Shown: piece after piece, positions 44,153 to 52,200 of the stretch
Layout of the letters: each line of letters begins with the position of its first letter
Position numbering within the stretch: the stretch's first letter is position 1
Assembly (NCBI GenBank): GCA_037131955.1
Contig: JBAXQC010000011.1
Span: 1 to 52,200 of the forward strand
Length of the DNA stretch: 52,200 nucleotides
Direction of reading: 5' to 3'
Origin: CAIMMJ01 sp037131955
Lineage (GTDB): Bacteria; Bacteroidota; Bacteroidia; UBA4408
The notes under the pieces: model-generated
What the model saw: only the letters and a program-made list of their open reading frames with translations
What the model was told of the DNA's origin: nothing
Database searches by the model: none
Position numbers and translations under genes: made by a program

Positions 44153-45070
44153 ATGTCGGGAAATTTTCATTTAACAATTCTTGGATCTAGTTCAGCCACT
44201 CCTACTTCAAATAGAAATCCGAGCGCTCAGTATTTAAATTTTATTGATAGAAATATTCTTATTGATTGCGGCGAAGGAACTCAATCACAAATTAGGAAAT
44301 ATAAATTAAAGCTCACCAAAATTGAGCACATATTTATATCGCATTTGCATGGAGACCATTATTTTGGGCTTCCCGGATTGCTTTCTAGCCTGCACTTGTT
44401 GAACCAAACTCACGAAGTACATTTATATTGCTTTAAAGAACTGAAAGAAATATTAGAGCAAATTTTTAAGTATTCCGATACTTTTTTAAGATACAGATTA
44501 GTGTATCACTTTTTAGATCCCAAAAGACCCGAAGTAATTTTTGAAGACGATAAAATTCAAGTAAGTTCATTTCCTCTTAAACATAGAATTGCCTGTTGTG
44601 GATTTGTTTTTAGAGAAAAACCGTCTTTGCTGTCTGTAAAAAAAGACATGATTGAGCTCTATAAATTGAGTCCTCATGACATAGTAAAAATAAAAAATGG
44701 TGAAGACTTTGTTGACGAAGACGGTAATTTAGTAAAAACCCAACACTTAACTCATGCCCCCAATCCATTGTTAAGTTATGCCTATTGCAGCGATACTGTG
44801 TACGATGAATCTTTAGCCGAGGTACTTTACAATGTTTCGCTTTTATACCATGAAGCAACTTTTTGCAACGACCAAAAAGAAAGAGCAGAAGTTACCTTTC
44901 ATTCAACGGCAGAACAAGCTGCACATATTGCTAAAAAAGCACAAGTAGAGCAGTTGTTAATTGGTCATTTTTCTTCTAGGTATAAAGATACCAGTGTTTT
45001 TGCACAAGAAGCAAAAGCTGTTTTTGAAAAAACTTTTTTGGCAGAAGAAGGAAAAACATTTGTTTTGTAA
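44153..45070 (+). CDS. rnz: Ribonuclease Z
   Basis: Metallo-beta-lactamase-fold nuclease that trims tRNA 3' ends, 305 residues. The zinc motif HLHGDH is at 64-69, following the GSSSATPTSNRNPSA opening and IDCGEGTQ. Later zinc or exosite ligands lie in LLYHEATF and in GHFSSRY near the C-terminus. The long RNase Z flexible-arm region (about 150-200, GFVFREKPS...) is present. It starts at ATG 44153, 32 bp after the T9SS cargo gene, and 14 bp before pyrR. Confidence 0.96.
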   Translation: MSGNFHLTILGSSSATPTSNRNPSAQYLNFIDRNILIDCGEGTQSQIRKYKLKLTKIEHIFISHLHGDHYFGLPGLLSSLHLLNQTHEVHLYCFKELKEILEQIFKYSDTFLRYRLVYHFLDPKRPEVIFEDDKIQVSSFPLKHRIACCGFVFREKPSLLSVKKDMIELYKLSPHDIVKIKNGEDFVDEDGNLVKTQHLTHAPNPLLSYAYCSDTVYDESLAEVLYNVSLLYHEATFCNDQKERAEVTFHSTAEQAAHIAKKAQVEQLLIGHFSSRYKDTSVFAQEAKAVFEKTFLAEEGKTFVL

Positions 45071-45084
45071 TAAATATATTTGTT

Positions 45085-45630
45085 GTGGAAAAAAAACAAT
45101 TATTAGCCAACGAAAAAAAATTCTCACTTATTATTGAGCGACTTGCTTTGGAGTTGATAGAAAACCATGGAGATTTTTCTAATACAGTAATTATTGGTTT
45201 GCAACCACGTGGAATTTTTGTTAGTGCCAGAATTATTGAAACACTAAAAAAAATATTAAATATAAATTCAATTGCTTCAGGAAATTTAGACATTACTTTT
45301 TTTAGGGATGATTTTAGAACACATGATACCCCGCTTATTCCATCAAAAACAGAAATGGAAATTGAAATTGAAAATAAAAAAGTTGTTTTAGTGGATGATG
45401 TGTTGTTTACAGGTAGAACAATACGATCGGGTATTGATGCTTTGCTAAGTTACGGCAGACCACAAAAAGTAGAACTCTTGGTATTGGTAGACAGGCTCTA
45501 CAGCCGAGATTTGCCTATACAAGCAAACTATTCTGGATTAAAAATAGATACCATTAATTCAGAAAAAGTAATAGTAAACTGGAAACAGATAGAACAAGAA
45601 GACAGTATATGGCTCATGCAAAAAAACTAA
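45085..45630 (+). CDS. pyrR: PyrR: pyrimidine regulator / uracil phosphoribosyltransferase
   Basis: A 181-residue phosphoribosyltransferase-fold protein. The PRPP loop is VLVDDVLFTGRT (101-112). The N-terminal IIGLQPRGIFVSARI and FRDDFRTHDTPLIP segments are typical of PyrR. PyrR binds pyr mRNA in response to UMP/UTP in Firmicutes; its regulatory role in Bacteroidota is less certain, and the enzyme activity alone may be the point. The start is GTG at 45085, since the next ATG is inside the domain. It lies 14 bp after rnz. Confidence 0.93.
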   Translation: MEKKQLLANEKKFSLIIERLALELIENHGDFSNTVIIGLQPRGIFVSARIIETLKKILNINSIASGNLDITFFRDDFRTHDTPLIPSKTEMEIEIENKKVVLVDDVLFTGRTIRSGIDALLSYGRPQKVELLVLVDRLYSRDLPIQANYSGLKIDTINSEKVIVNWKQIEQEDSIWLMQKN

Positions 45631-45678
45631 GCCAAAATGTATATCTAAACAAAAAAATAAATAGCATAAATTTTACAG

Positions 45679-46935
45679 ATGAAAAGTTGGATAAATTATA
45701 ATAACGAATGTGATTTTAGTATTTACAATATTCCTTTTGGTATTTATTCTAAGCAAGGAGGCAAGAAAAGAGTTGCAAGTATTATTGGAGATAAAGTAAT
45801 TGATATTTATGAATTGTTTAAAACTGGCTATCTATCTGAATTTCCCAATTTAAATTCTACTGTTTTAGAGAATGATTTTTTAAATGATTTTATTTCTCTT
45901 GGCAAAGAAACTACAACTAAAGTAAGAGAGAAAATTCAACTTATTTTTTCTACTGAAAATGGTGAATTAAATAAAAATAGTGAACATCAACAAAGTATCT
46001 TAAAAAATTCATCTGAAGTAGAATTGCACTTGCCAATAAAAATTGAAAATTACACCGATTTTTATTCAAGTATGGACCATGCCAGAAACGTTGGTACAAT
46101 GTTCCGTGATCCAGAAAATGCTTTGTTGCCCAATTGGAAACATCTACCTGTAGGTTATCATGGAAGAGCTTCTTCAATTACCGTTTCGGGCGCAAATTTC
46201 CACCGACCAATGGGGCAAACAAAAGCACCTGATGCCGAAAATCCTGTTTTTGGTACAAGCAAGCTGCTTGACTTTGAATTGGAAATGGGATTTGTTATAG
46301 GAAAAAATTCAGAATTAGGTAACGCAATTAGCACTGACGAAGCCGGAGATTATATTTTTGGCTTAGCACTATTTAATGATTGGAGTGCAAGAGACATCCA
46401 AACCTGGGAATATGTTCCACTGGGTCCATTTTTATCTAAAAATTTTTGTTCAACTTTATCGCCCTGGATAGTAACGATAGAAGCTTTAGAACCCTTTAGA
46501 ATAAAAGGCCCAGAGCAAAATCCAAAAGTTTTAGATTATTTATCCTTTAAAAAAGATTTTCATTTTGATGTTAATTTAGAAGTAGCAATTAAACCTGAAA
46601 ATTCAGAAGAGACAGTTGTATCAAATTCTAATTTTAAATTCATGTATTGGAACATGCTCCAACAATTGGCACATCATACAGTTAATGGATGTAACGTAAA
46701 GGTGGGAGATTTGTATGCATCGGGTACAATTAGCGGACCCGAAAAAGGTTCTTATGGTTCGATGCTAGAAATTACTTGGCGTGGAACACAACCCGTTAAA
46801 ATGAACGACGGTAGCGAACGTAAATTTATAAACGACAACGACACGGTAACGCTTAGAGGATTTGCGATGAAAGATAACATTAGAGTTGGATTTGGAAAAG
46901 CGGAAGCAAAAGCGCTTCCAGCAAAAGCAAAATAA
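45679..46935 (+). CDS. fahA: Fumarylacetoacetase
   Basis: Last step of tyrosine breakdown: splits fumarylacetoacetate into fumarate and acetoacetate. The protein is 418 residues, the usual length. The N-terminal SH3-like domain (about 1-120) precedes the catalytic fold. Key segments are SSMDHARNVGTMFRDPENALLPNWKHLPVGYHGRASS, FELEMGFVIGK, NDWSARDIQTWEY and GDLYASGTISGPE. These hold the metal-binding acidic residues and the catalytic His. It starts at ATG 45679, 48 bp after pyrR; a functional link to pyrimidine genes is not apparent. It converges on the HD-hydrolase gene with 5 bp between stops. Confidence 0.95.
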   Translation: MKSWINYNNECDFSIYNIPFGIYSKQGGKKRVASIIGDKVIDIYELFKTGYLSEFPNLNSTVLENDFLNDFISLGKETTTKVREKIQLIFSTENGELNKNSEHQQSILKNSSEVELHLPIKIENYTDFYSSMDHARNVGTMFRDPENALLPNWKHLPVGYHGRASSITVSGANFHRPMGQTKAPDAENPVFGTSKLLDFELEMGFVIGKNSELGNAISTDEAGDYIFGLALFNDWSARDIQTWEYVPLGPFLSKNFCSTLSPWIVTIEALEPFRIKGPEQNPKVLDYLSFKKDFHFDVNLEVAIKPENSEETVVSNSNFKFMYWNMLQQLAHHTVNGCNVKVGDLYASGTISGPEKGSYGSMLEITWRGTQPVKMNDGSERKFINDNDTVTLRGFAMKDNIRVGFGKAEAKALPAKAK

Positions 46936-46940
46936 ATCTT

Positions 46941-49013
46941 TTATTTAGGATATTCAATCCTCAGATGATTCATGTTTAATAGTCTTTTCTTAAATACCTT
47001 TTTAATAGTATTAACGTTTCTAAAAGTTATAGGAGAATTCACAAATTGATTTTGTTCAATTTGATGATTGATTATTTTTTCTACTAAAGCATCTATTGTT
47101 TCGGCATCAAACTTTTTAATACTTCTTCCTGATGCCTCCACAGCATCTGCCATCATTACAACTGCTGTTTCTATGGAATATGGAATTGGACCAGGATAGT
47201 GGAATATTTTTTCATCTATTTCTTCTTCAGGAAAAGACACTTTTGCCATTTTATAAAAATATTCAGCCATGGTAGTTCCATGATGTGTTCTTATAAAATC
47301 AATTATGGTATCTGGCAAATTATTGGCCTTTGCTTTTTCAATTCCCAAAATAACATGGCCAATAATAATGGAGGCGCTGTCTTGATAGCTCAGCTCAGAA
47401 TGTGGGTTAACTCCGGTGTATTGATTTTCTACAAAATACATTGGAGTTTCACTTTTGCCTATATCGTGATAAAGTGCTCCTACCCTTGCTAACAACGAAG
47501 AACCTCCAATTTTTATTATAGCTTCTTCGGCTAAGTTTGCAACCTGCAAAGAGTGCTGGAATGTTCCGGGAGCCTTTAAAGCCAATTCTCTTAGCAATGG
47601 CGAATTTATATCGCTCAATTCCATCAACGAAACATCCGAAATAAAACCAAAAAGTTTTTCAAAAATAAAAATTAGGGGATAAGCAAACAGAGTAAGCCCC
47701 GCACTTATAGCAAACGATTCAAAAAACACTATATCTAATGAACTAAATTTCCCTTCTCGTGTAAACGCCAATGCCAAATATGCCAAGCAATACGCTACAA
47801 AGATAATTCCTACCGAAATAAATAATTGTGAACGATTTCTTAAATTTACAATACTAAAAACGGCAAATATTCCACCTATTAATTGTATATAAGTAAATTC
47901 AAAAGGACTTGGAGTAATTTGCCCTACAATAAGTGCAACAGCCAAATGAGTAAACAAAGCTGTTCGTGTATCTAAAAATGCTCTCACAAGAATTGGCAGA
48001 ATACAGTATGGGAAAATATATATGCTAAGTAAGTTTAGGTTTAATGATAAACTTGCCATAGCAGATATCATAAAAATTAAAAGAAGTATAAAACTAAATT
48101 TGGCATTGTCCAGCAAAATCTCTGGTCTAAAACTGTAGAGAAAAAGGATAATCATTAATACTCCCAACGAAACAATTAAAGTTTGGCCTAATAAAATGTA
48201 CAAATTATTTTCGTTGCCACCGCTTTGCTCTAAATATTCTTGCTTCAATGATTCTATCCATCTTAATTTTTCTTCATCTACCATGTCTCCTCTAGAAATA
48301 ATACGTTGGCCTTTGTATTTCATTCCCTTGCTTAAAGAGAGATTTTTTAGGTTGTTGTCTTGCTCATTTAGTGTTCTTTTTGAATCGAAAGTAACATTTT
48401 GAACGAGTAAATTTTCCAGTAACTCATTAATAAAAGTGCGGTCAATATTTTTCTCTTTTTGAAACTCAGTTTCAGCAAAAATATATGCAGTTTTTAATGT
48501 ATAAAAGTCGACTAACTCAGCTTCATCGGCAATATTATTCTTTATTAAAAGCAATTCAAAATCATCATTTTGTGCTTCAATTTTATCATTAATCTGAATT
48601 ATTCCTTTGTCGTAAACTTGGTTTATTATTTTGTTTAATATTTTATAGTGATTGTCCTTGGCATACTTATTATTTGAATAAATAGACTGTTGCCATTTTT
48701 TTTCGAATAAACTATCCAATTTTATCTTTTCAATTTCTTTAATGCTTTCGTTAAATTTAAAATAAGGTTTATTGCTTTTTATTAGATTTTGTTTTTCTGT
48801 ATTTATTTGTTCAGGGGATTTTTCTATGGCAAAATCAAATGGAGCAATTAAGTCTTCATGCATCCATGGTTTATTTTGTTGATACTCGAACCTAAACTTT
48901 GCTTGTTTGGGGAATAAATAAACAATTGATGCAATGCACAGTATTGCTAAAAAACTCCTGTATAAGCCAGAATGATTATTGCTAAGTTTCTCAAAAAAGG
49001 TATTTATTCGCAT
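46941..49013 (-). CDS. PgpH-type 7TM-HD phosphohydrolase (likely c-di-AMP phosphodiesterase)
   Basis: A 690-residue membrane protein of the 7TMR-HDED family. An N-terminal membrane helix (about 20-38) is followed by a large extracytoplasmic domain to about 275, seven membrane helices (about 275-460), and a cytoplasmic HD domain. Its motif is ALYHDIGKSETP, with His516 and Asp517. Other metal-site residues appear in GHVILGIEKAK and FIRTHHGTTM. PgpH of Listeria cleaves c-di-AMP; the same activity is inferred here. It starts at ATG 49013. A -7 motif (TATTTTTG, 49027-49020) lies just ahead. Confidence 0.92.
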   Translation of the reverse strand: MRINTFFEKLSNNHSGLYRSFLAILCIASIVYLFPKQAKFRFEYQQNKPWMHEDLIAPFDFAIEKSPEQINTEKQNLIKSNKPYFKFNESIKEIEKIKLDSLFEKKWQQSIYSNNKYAKDNHYKILNKIINQVYDKGIIQINDKIEAQNDDFELLLIKNNIADEAELVDFYTLKTAYIFAETEFQKEKNIDRTFINELLENLLVQNVTFDSKRTLNEQDNNLKNLSLSKGMKYKGQRIISRGDMVDEEKLRWIESLKQEYLEQSGGNENNLYILLGQTLIVSLGVLMIILFLYSFRPEILLDNAKFSFILLLIFMISAMASLSLNLNLLSIYIFPYCILPILVRAFLDTRTALFTHLAVALIVGQITPSPFEFTYIQLIGGIFAVFSIVNLRNRSQLFISVGIIFVAYCLAYLALAFTREGKFSSLDIVFFESFAISAGLTLFAYPLIFIFEKLFGFISDVSLMELSDINSPLLRELALKAPGTFQHSLQVANLAEEAIIKIGGSSLLARVGALYHDIGKSETPMYFVENQYTGVNPHSELSYQDSASIIIGHVILGIEKAKANNLPDTIIDFIRTHHGTTMAEYFYKMAKVSFPEEEIDEKIFHYPGPIPYSIETAVVMMADAVEASGRSIKKFDAETIDALVEKIINHQIEQNQFVNSPITFRNVNTIKKVFKKRLLNMNHLRIEYPK

Positions 49014-49278
49014 TTAGTTCAAAAATAAATAAAATATACCCTGAATATTAATTTTTCCAAAATAAAATATTTGTTTTCTCAAATCAGTATTGGCAAATTT
49101 TATTCATCCTCCAAAAAACACAATTAGTATCCATAAATAATTAGTTTGTTTTTAAAAGTCCAAATACCTCCTTAGTAACCAATAATTTATGTTGCAACAG
49201 GCTTAAAAAAACAAAATAGCAGAAACAGAAAGTAAAAGTATTTATAACTTGCGGGCCTAAATTTTTAAACACAAAAAA

Positions 49279-50457
49279 ATGAAAGAAGTTGTTATAGTCT
49301 CTGCAGTTAGAACACCAATTGGATCTTTTGGTGGTTCATTGTCAGAAATATCTGCTACAAAACTTGGAGCAATTGCCATTGAAGGTGCTTTAGCAAAGAT
49401 AAATCTAAATGCAAGTTTGGTAGAAGAAGTTTACATGGGAATGGTTATACAAGCCGGGGCTGGCCAAGCTCCAGCACGACAAGCTGCAAGGTTTGCAGGT
49501 TTACCAGATAATATTCCGTGTACAACCATTAACAAAGTTTGTGCCTCCGGTTTAAAATCAGTTATGCTTGCTGCACAATCTATAATGATTGGTCAAAATA
49601 GTATAGTTGTTGCTGGCGGAATGGAAAACATGAGTCAGGTTCCGTTTTTGTTAGACAAAGCCAGATATGGCTACAAATTGGGGAACAATACCTTGTATGA
49701 TGCCTTACTGAAAGATGGATTAACGGATGTTTATCACAATACACACATGGGAGTTTCGGCAGAGTTGTGTGCCAAAGAATACAACATTACAAGAGAAGAA
49801 CAAGATATTTATGCAGTAGAATCTTATAATAGAGCTGCTAATGCTTGGAAAGAGGGAAACTTTAATGACGAAATAATTCCTGTTAGCGTTCCATCTAAAA
49901 AAGATGTGCCTACCATTGTTAGCGAAGATGAAGAATACAAACAAGTGAAATTTGAAAAAATTCCAGGACTGAAACCTGTATTTCAAAAAGATGGAACTGT
50001 TACCGCCGCCAATGCTTCTACGTTAAATGATGGAGCATCTGCTTTGGTATTGATGAGTGCAGAAAAAGCTAAGGAATTAGGAATTACACCGCTTGCAAAA
50101 ATAGTTTCTTTTGCCGATGCAGAGCAAGCTCCAGAATGGTTTACAACATCTCCATCTGTTGCTTTGCCTATTGCTTTAAAAAGAGCAGGAAAAGAAATTG
50201 CTGATGTAGATTATTTTGAAATTAACGAGGCTTTTTCAGTTGTTTCTATTGCTAATAATAAAATACTTGGACTTAATCCTTCAAAAGTAAATGTAAACGG
50301 AGGCGCAGTAGCGTTGGGCCACCCACTTGGCTCGTCTGGTTCTAGAATTTTAGTTTCTCTGATTCATATTTTAAACAAAAACAAGGGAAAAATAGGTGCT
50401 GCGGCTATTTGCAACGGTGGCGGTGGTGCAAGTGCACTTGTTGTAGAAAGGGCGTAA
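49279..50457 (+). CDS. Acetyl-CoA C-acetyltransferase (thiolase)
   Basis: Condenses two acetyl-CoA to acetoacetyl-CoA, or the reverse, 392 residues. The catalytic residues are Cys88 in INKVCASG, His348 in GHPLG and Cys378 in CNGGGG; all three are intact. The opening VVIVSAVRTPIGSFGGSLS is typical of the biosynthetic-type thiolases. It could serve ketone-body, mevalonate or amino-acid breakdown; acetoacetate from the fumarylacetoacetase gene nearby would feed such a route, but that is inference. It starts at ATG 49279. I see only a degenerate promoter in the 265-bp gap ahead. Confidence 0.96.
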   Translation: MKEVVIVSAVRTPIGSFGGSLSEISATKLGAIAIEGALAKINLNASLVEEVYMGMVIQAGAGQAPARQAARFAGLPDNIPCTTINKVCASGLKSVMLAAQSIMIGQNSIVVAGGMENMSQVPFLLDKARYGYKLGNNTLYDALLKDGLTDVYHNTHMGVSAELCAKEYNITREEQDIYAVESYNRAANAWKEGNFNDEIIPVSVPSKKDVPTIVSEDEEYKQVKFEKIPGLKPVFQKDGTVTAANASTLNDGASALVLMSAEKAKELGITPLAKIVSFADAEQAPEWFTTSPSVALPIALKRAGKEIADVDYFEINEAFSVVSIANNKILGLNPSKVNVNGGAVALGHPLGSSGSRILVSLIHILNKNKGKIGAAAICNGGGGASALVVERA

Positions 50458-50523
50458 AGGATTTCTAAATTACTGCTGATTTATTTATAAGTTTATGAGT
50501 CTAAAAAATTAATCTACACTATT

Positions 50524-51759
50524 TTGAAGGCTCATAAATTTATTTCTTTAAGGTTACTAAAGAAAAGCACTGGCAACAATTTTTCTTTGCCAGTTATAAG
50601 AATAAGTATCGCTGCAATTGCATTAAGTATAGCAGTTATGGTTATTTCCGATTCTATATTAAACGGATTTAAAGATGCTGTAACCCAAAAAGTAATGGGC
50701 TTTTCATCTCATCTGCAAATTGTATCTATTGACCAAAATTTATCACTAGAACCTAAAAAACTAAAGATTTCTCAAGATTTAATCCAAGAAATAAAATTAA
50801 ATAAATCTATTTCAGATGTTCAGCCGTTTATTGTAAAGGGTGCATTAGTAAAAACTAATTTATCTGTAGAGCCTGTTTTAATGAAAGGCATTGACGATAA
50901 TTTTAATTTTACTTTCTTACAAAAGTTTTTAGTGCAAGGAAAAATTCCTACGTATGGAAACATATTTAAAAACAATTACAAACAAAGTACACAAGTTCTG
51001 GTATCAAAAAAATGGGCAGAAAAAAGTGGCTTAAAATTAAATAGCAGCTTTTTGTGTTATTATGTTCAAAGTCCTGCTAGAATAAGAAAGTATACAATTG
51101 CTGGTATATTTGATTCAGGCTTGGAAGAATTTGACAGCAAAATAATTTTTTGTGACATTTCTCAATTGCAAAAAATAAACAATTGGAATAAAGATGAAAT
51201 AGCAGGATTTGAAATTAGGCTAAATCATCCAGAAGAAATTAAAAATGTATCAGAAACTTTATACAAGAATTTACCCTCTGAGTTAAACGTGTTAACAGTT
51301 CAAGAAATTTATCCTCAGATTTTTGATTGGTTAAATTTGCAAGATACCAATGTTGTTGTAATTTGGGGAATAATGATTTTGGTAAGTATCCTAAATATAA
51401 TTACGGTGTTGCTGGTTTTAATTTTAGAAAAAACCCAGCTAATTGGAATTATTGATGCTTTGGGAATGAGGAAAAGCTCAATAAAAAAAGTTTTTTTGGT
51501 ATTGGCAGGAAACATAGGTTTAAAAGGCTTGGCAATTGGAAATGTAGTTTCTTTGCTCATCATTTTTATGCAATTGGAATTTAAACTCCTAAAGCTTGAC
51601 CCGGCTTCTTATTACGTAGATTATGTTCCTATGATTTTTGATTTAAAAAAAGTAATTCTAATCAATTGTGCTACATTTGTTATATGCATAATTAGCATGT
51701 GGCTTCCAACACAAATTATTAGTAAAATAAAAACAATAGATGCTATACAATTTAAATAA
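50524..51759 (+). CDS. LolC/E-like ABC transporter permease
   Basis: FtsX/LolCE-family membrane subunit, 411 residues. An N-terminal helix (about 22-50, VIRISIAAIALSIAVMVISDSIL) precedes a periplasmic MacB-like domain (about 55-265) and three C-terminal helices. The phrase GIIDALGMRKSSIKKVF between helices is typical. Lol proteins release lipoproteins from the inner membrane, a plausible role given several lipoproteins in the window, but no LolD-type ATPase is present. The start is TTG at 50524 since no ATG is available near the family's start. A 42-residue membrane peptide gene follows after 6 bp. Confidence 0.86.
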   Translation: MKAHKFISLRLLKKSTGNNFSLPVIRISIAAIALSIAVMVISDSILNGFKDAVTQKVMGFSSHLQIVSIDQNLSLEPKKLKISQDLIQEIKLNKSISDVQPFIVKGALVKTNLSVEPVLMKGIDDNFNFTFLQKFLVQGKIPTYGNIFKNNYKQSTQVLVSKKWAEKSGLKLNSSFLCYYVQSPARIRKYTIAGIFDSGLEEFDSKIIFCDISQLQKINNWNKDEIAGFEIRLNHPEEIKNVSETLYKNLPSELNVLTVQEIYPQIFDWLNLQDTNVVVIWGIMILVSILNIITVLLVLILEKTQLIGIIDALGMRKSSIKKVFLVLAGNIGLKGLAIGNVVSLLIIFMQLEFKLLKLDPASYYVDYVPMIFDLKKVILINCATFVICIISMWLPTQIISKIKTIDAIQFK

Positions 51760-51765
51760 AAAAAC

Positions 51766-51894
51766 ATGCAAACTCAAGAAATATTGGTATTTATTTTATT
51801 TGCAGGAGCCTTGTTTTTTTTGGGATTTAGGTATTTTAAAAAGCTAAAAAACAAAAAGGCTTGTAGCAGTTGCGAGCTTGTAAAAAAAGATTAA
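51766..51894 (+). CDS. 42-residue single-helix membrane peptide with CxxC
   Basis: Read directly from the sequence: ATG 51766 to TAA 51892-51894. One hydrophobic helix (about 6-24, ILVFILFAGALFFLGFRYF) is followed by a lysine-rich stretch and the motif CSSC (33-36). The layout resembles the short Cys-rich membrane peptides annotated as FeoB-associated in Bacteroidota. No feoB lies here. It is 6 bp downstream of the permease gene and ends just before a terminator, so it is probably co-expressed. The function is unknown; metal or thiol chemistry at the membrane is a guess. Confidence 0.68.
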   Translation: MQTQEILVFILFAGALFFLGFRYFKKLKNKKACSSCELVKKD

Positions 51895-51909
51895 ACATTT
51901 ATACAAAAA

Positions 51910-51938
51910 AAAAGGTGGCCAAAATTTGACCACCTTTT
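51910..51938. terminator. Bidirectional intrinsic terminator
   Basis: AAAAGGTGG (51910-51918) pairs with CCACCTTTT (51930-51938), with a small CAAA/TTTG extension inside. An A-run on one side and a T-run on the other let it serve both the plus-strand peptide gene and the minus-strand lipoprotein gene. Confidence 0.85.
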
Positions 51939-51957
51939 CCTAAACTACGTTTTAAAA

Positions 51958-52182
51958 TTATTTTGCAGGCTCAGCAGCTTTTGCAGTAGTATCTGCAGCA
52001 GCAGCAGTAGAGTCAGCAGCAGCTTGAGCAGCAGCAGCTTCTTGTTCAGCAGCAGCAGCCTCAGCAGCAGCAATTGAATCAGCAGTTAATTTTTCTGCAG
52101 CAGCTTTTTCTTCTGCAGATGGACCGCAAGCTACAAATGTAGTGATAGCTGCGATTGCGATAATTGATAGAACTTTTTTCAT
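51958..52182 (-). CDS. Alanine-rich small lipoprotein
   Basis: A 74-residue predicted lipoprotein. A signal (KKVLSIIAIAAITTF) ends in the lipobox VAC, so the mature chain begins at Cys19 and continues GPSAEEKAAAEK. The mature part is almost all Ala with Glu, Asp, Thr, Ser and Gln (AAAAEQEAAAAQAAADSTAAAAD), likely a long helix or flexible coil. The DNA shows runs of the GCA/GCT triplet, prone to slippage. Similar Ala-rich lipoproteins are common in Bacteroidota with no known function. It starts at ATG 52182, near the edge of the window, so its promoter is cut off. Confidence 0.82.
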   Translation of the reverse strand: MKKVLSIIAIAAITTFVACGPSAEEKAAAEKLTADSIAAAEAAAAEQEAAAAQAAADSTAAAADTTAKAAEPAK

Positions 52183-52200
52183 GTTGATTTTATTTGTTTT

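Noticed and set aside
45075..45082. TATATTTG as a promoter for pyrR
   Set aside because: It lies 2 nt before the pyrR GTG, so a transcript from it would start inside the gene; more likely a chance match at the rnz-pyrR junction.

Overview
The window reads as a stretch of chromosome from an AT-rich member of the Bacteroidota. The evidence is the density of type IX secretion (T9SS) and gliding genes (a PorP/SprF-like barrel, a PorU2-like sortase with a PorV2-like barrel, GldE and GldD, a RemB/Wzi-like barrel, and cargo with type A and type B sorting domains). It also includes a DUF6089 barrel, a GSCFA protein, an approximately 1100-residue SecA, and promoters of the TAnnTTTG type. Few starts have a Shine-Dalgarno sequence, and several genes appear to start at TTG or GTG. 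I cannot name the genus. I see no rRNA, tRNA, CRISPR array, insertion sequence or phage module.

Layout. 1-7718 (minus strand): the 5' part of a secreted repeat protein, recQ, accA, then a large type B T9SS cargo followed by its PorP/SprF-like partner. 7870-12606: secA (minus) and metK (plus), divergent. 12811-18397 (minus): a MacB/FtsX-type permease, a fatty-acid desaturase, an in-frame GldE-GldD fusion, ssb and nadD. 18420-21696 (plus): a tightly coupled trio of a WecA-type transferase, a RemB/Wzi-like barrel and purN. 21983-27964 (plus): an M43 metalloprotease, a GSCFA protein and prolyl oligopeptidase. 28283-30998: a small lipoprotein, a geranylgeranyl-reductase-family flavoprotein and a divergent DUF6089 barrel.

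31004-39125 (minus): tyrS, nth, the PorU2-like sortase and the PorV2-like barrel. 39245-41922: an acyltransferase, a conserved hypothetical and truA. 42001-46935 (plus): pyrB, a STAS protein, a T9SS cargo, rnz, pyrR and fumarylacetoacetase. 46941-52182: a PgpH-type HD phosphohydrolase, a thiolase, a LolC/E-type permease, a 42-residue CxxC membrane peptide and an Ala-rich lipoprotein.

How it fits together. Housekeeping genes alternate with pieces of the cell-surface machinery. SecA exports the signal-peptide proteins to the periplasm. GldD/GldE, PorU2/PorV2 and PorP/SprF belong to T9SS-linked export, attachment and gliding. The metalloprotease, the type B repeat protein and the small cargo in the pyrB cluster are likely clients. 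The points I find most worth checking are the GldE-GldD fusion with an internal lipobox, a nested set of abutting hairpins at 28039-28160, an insertion inside the M43 catalytic domain, a palindrome over the -7 motif of the prolyl oligopeptidase gene, and a terminator that abuts the GSCFA start codon. No clearly novel multi-gene defence or mobile system is visible.
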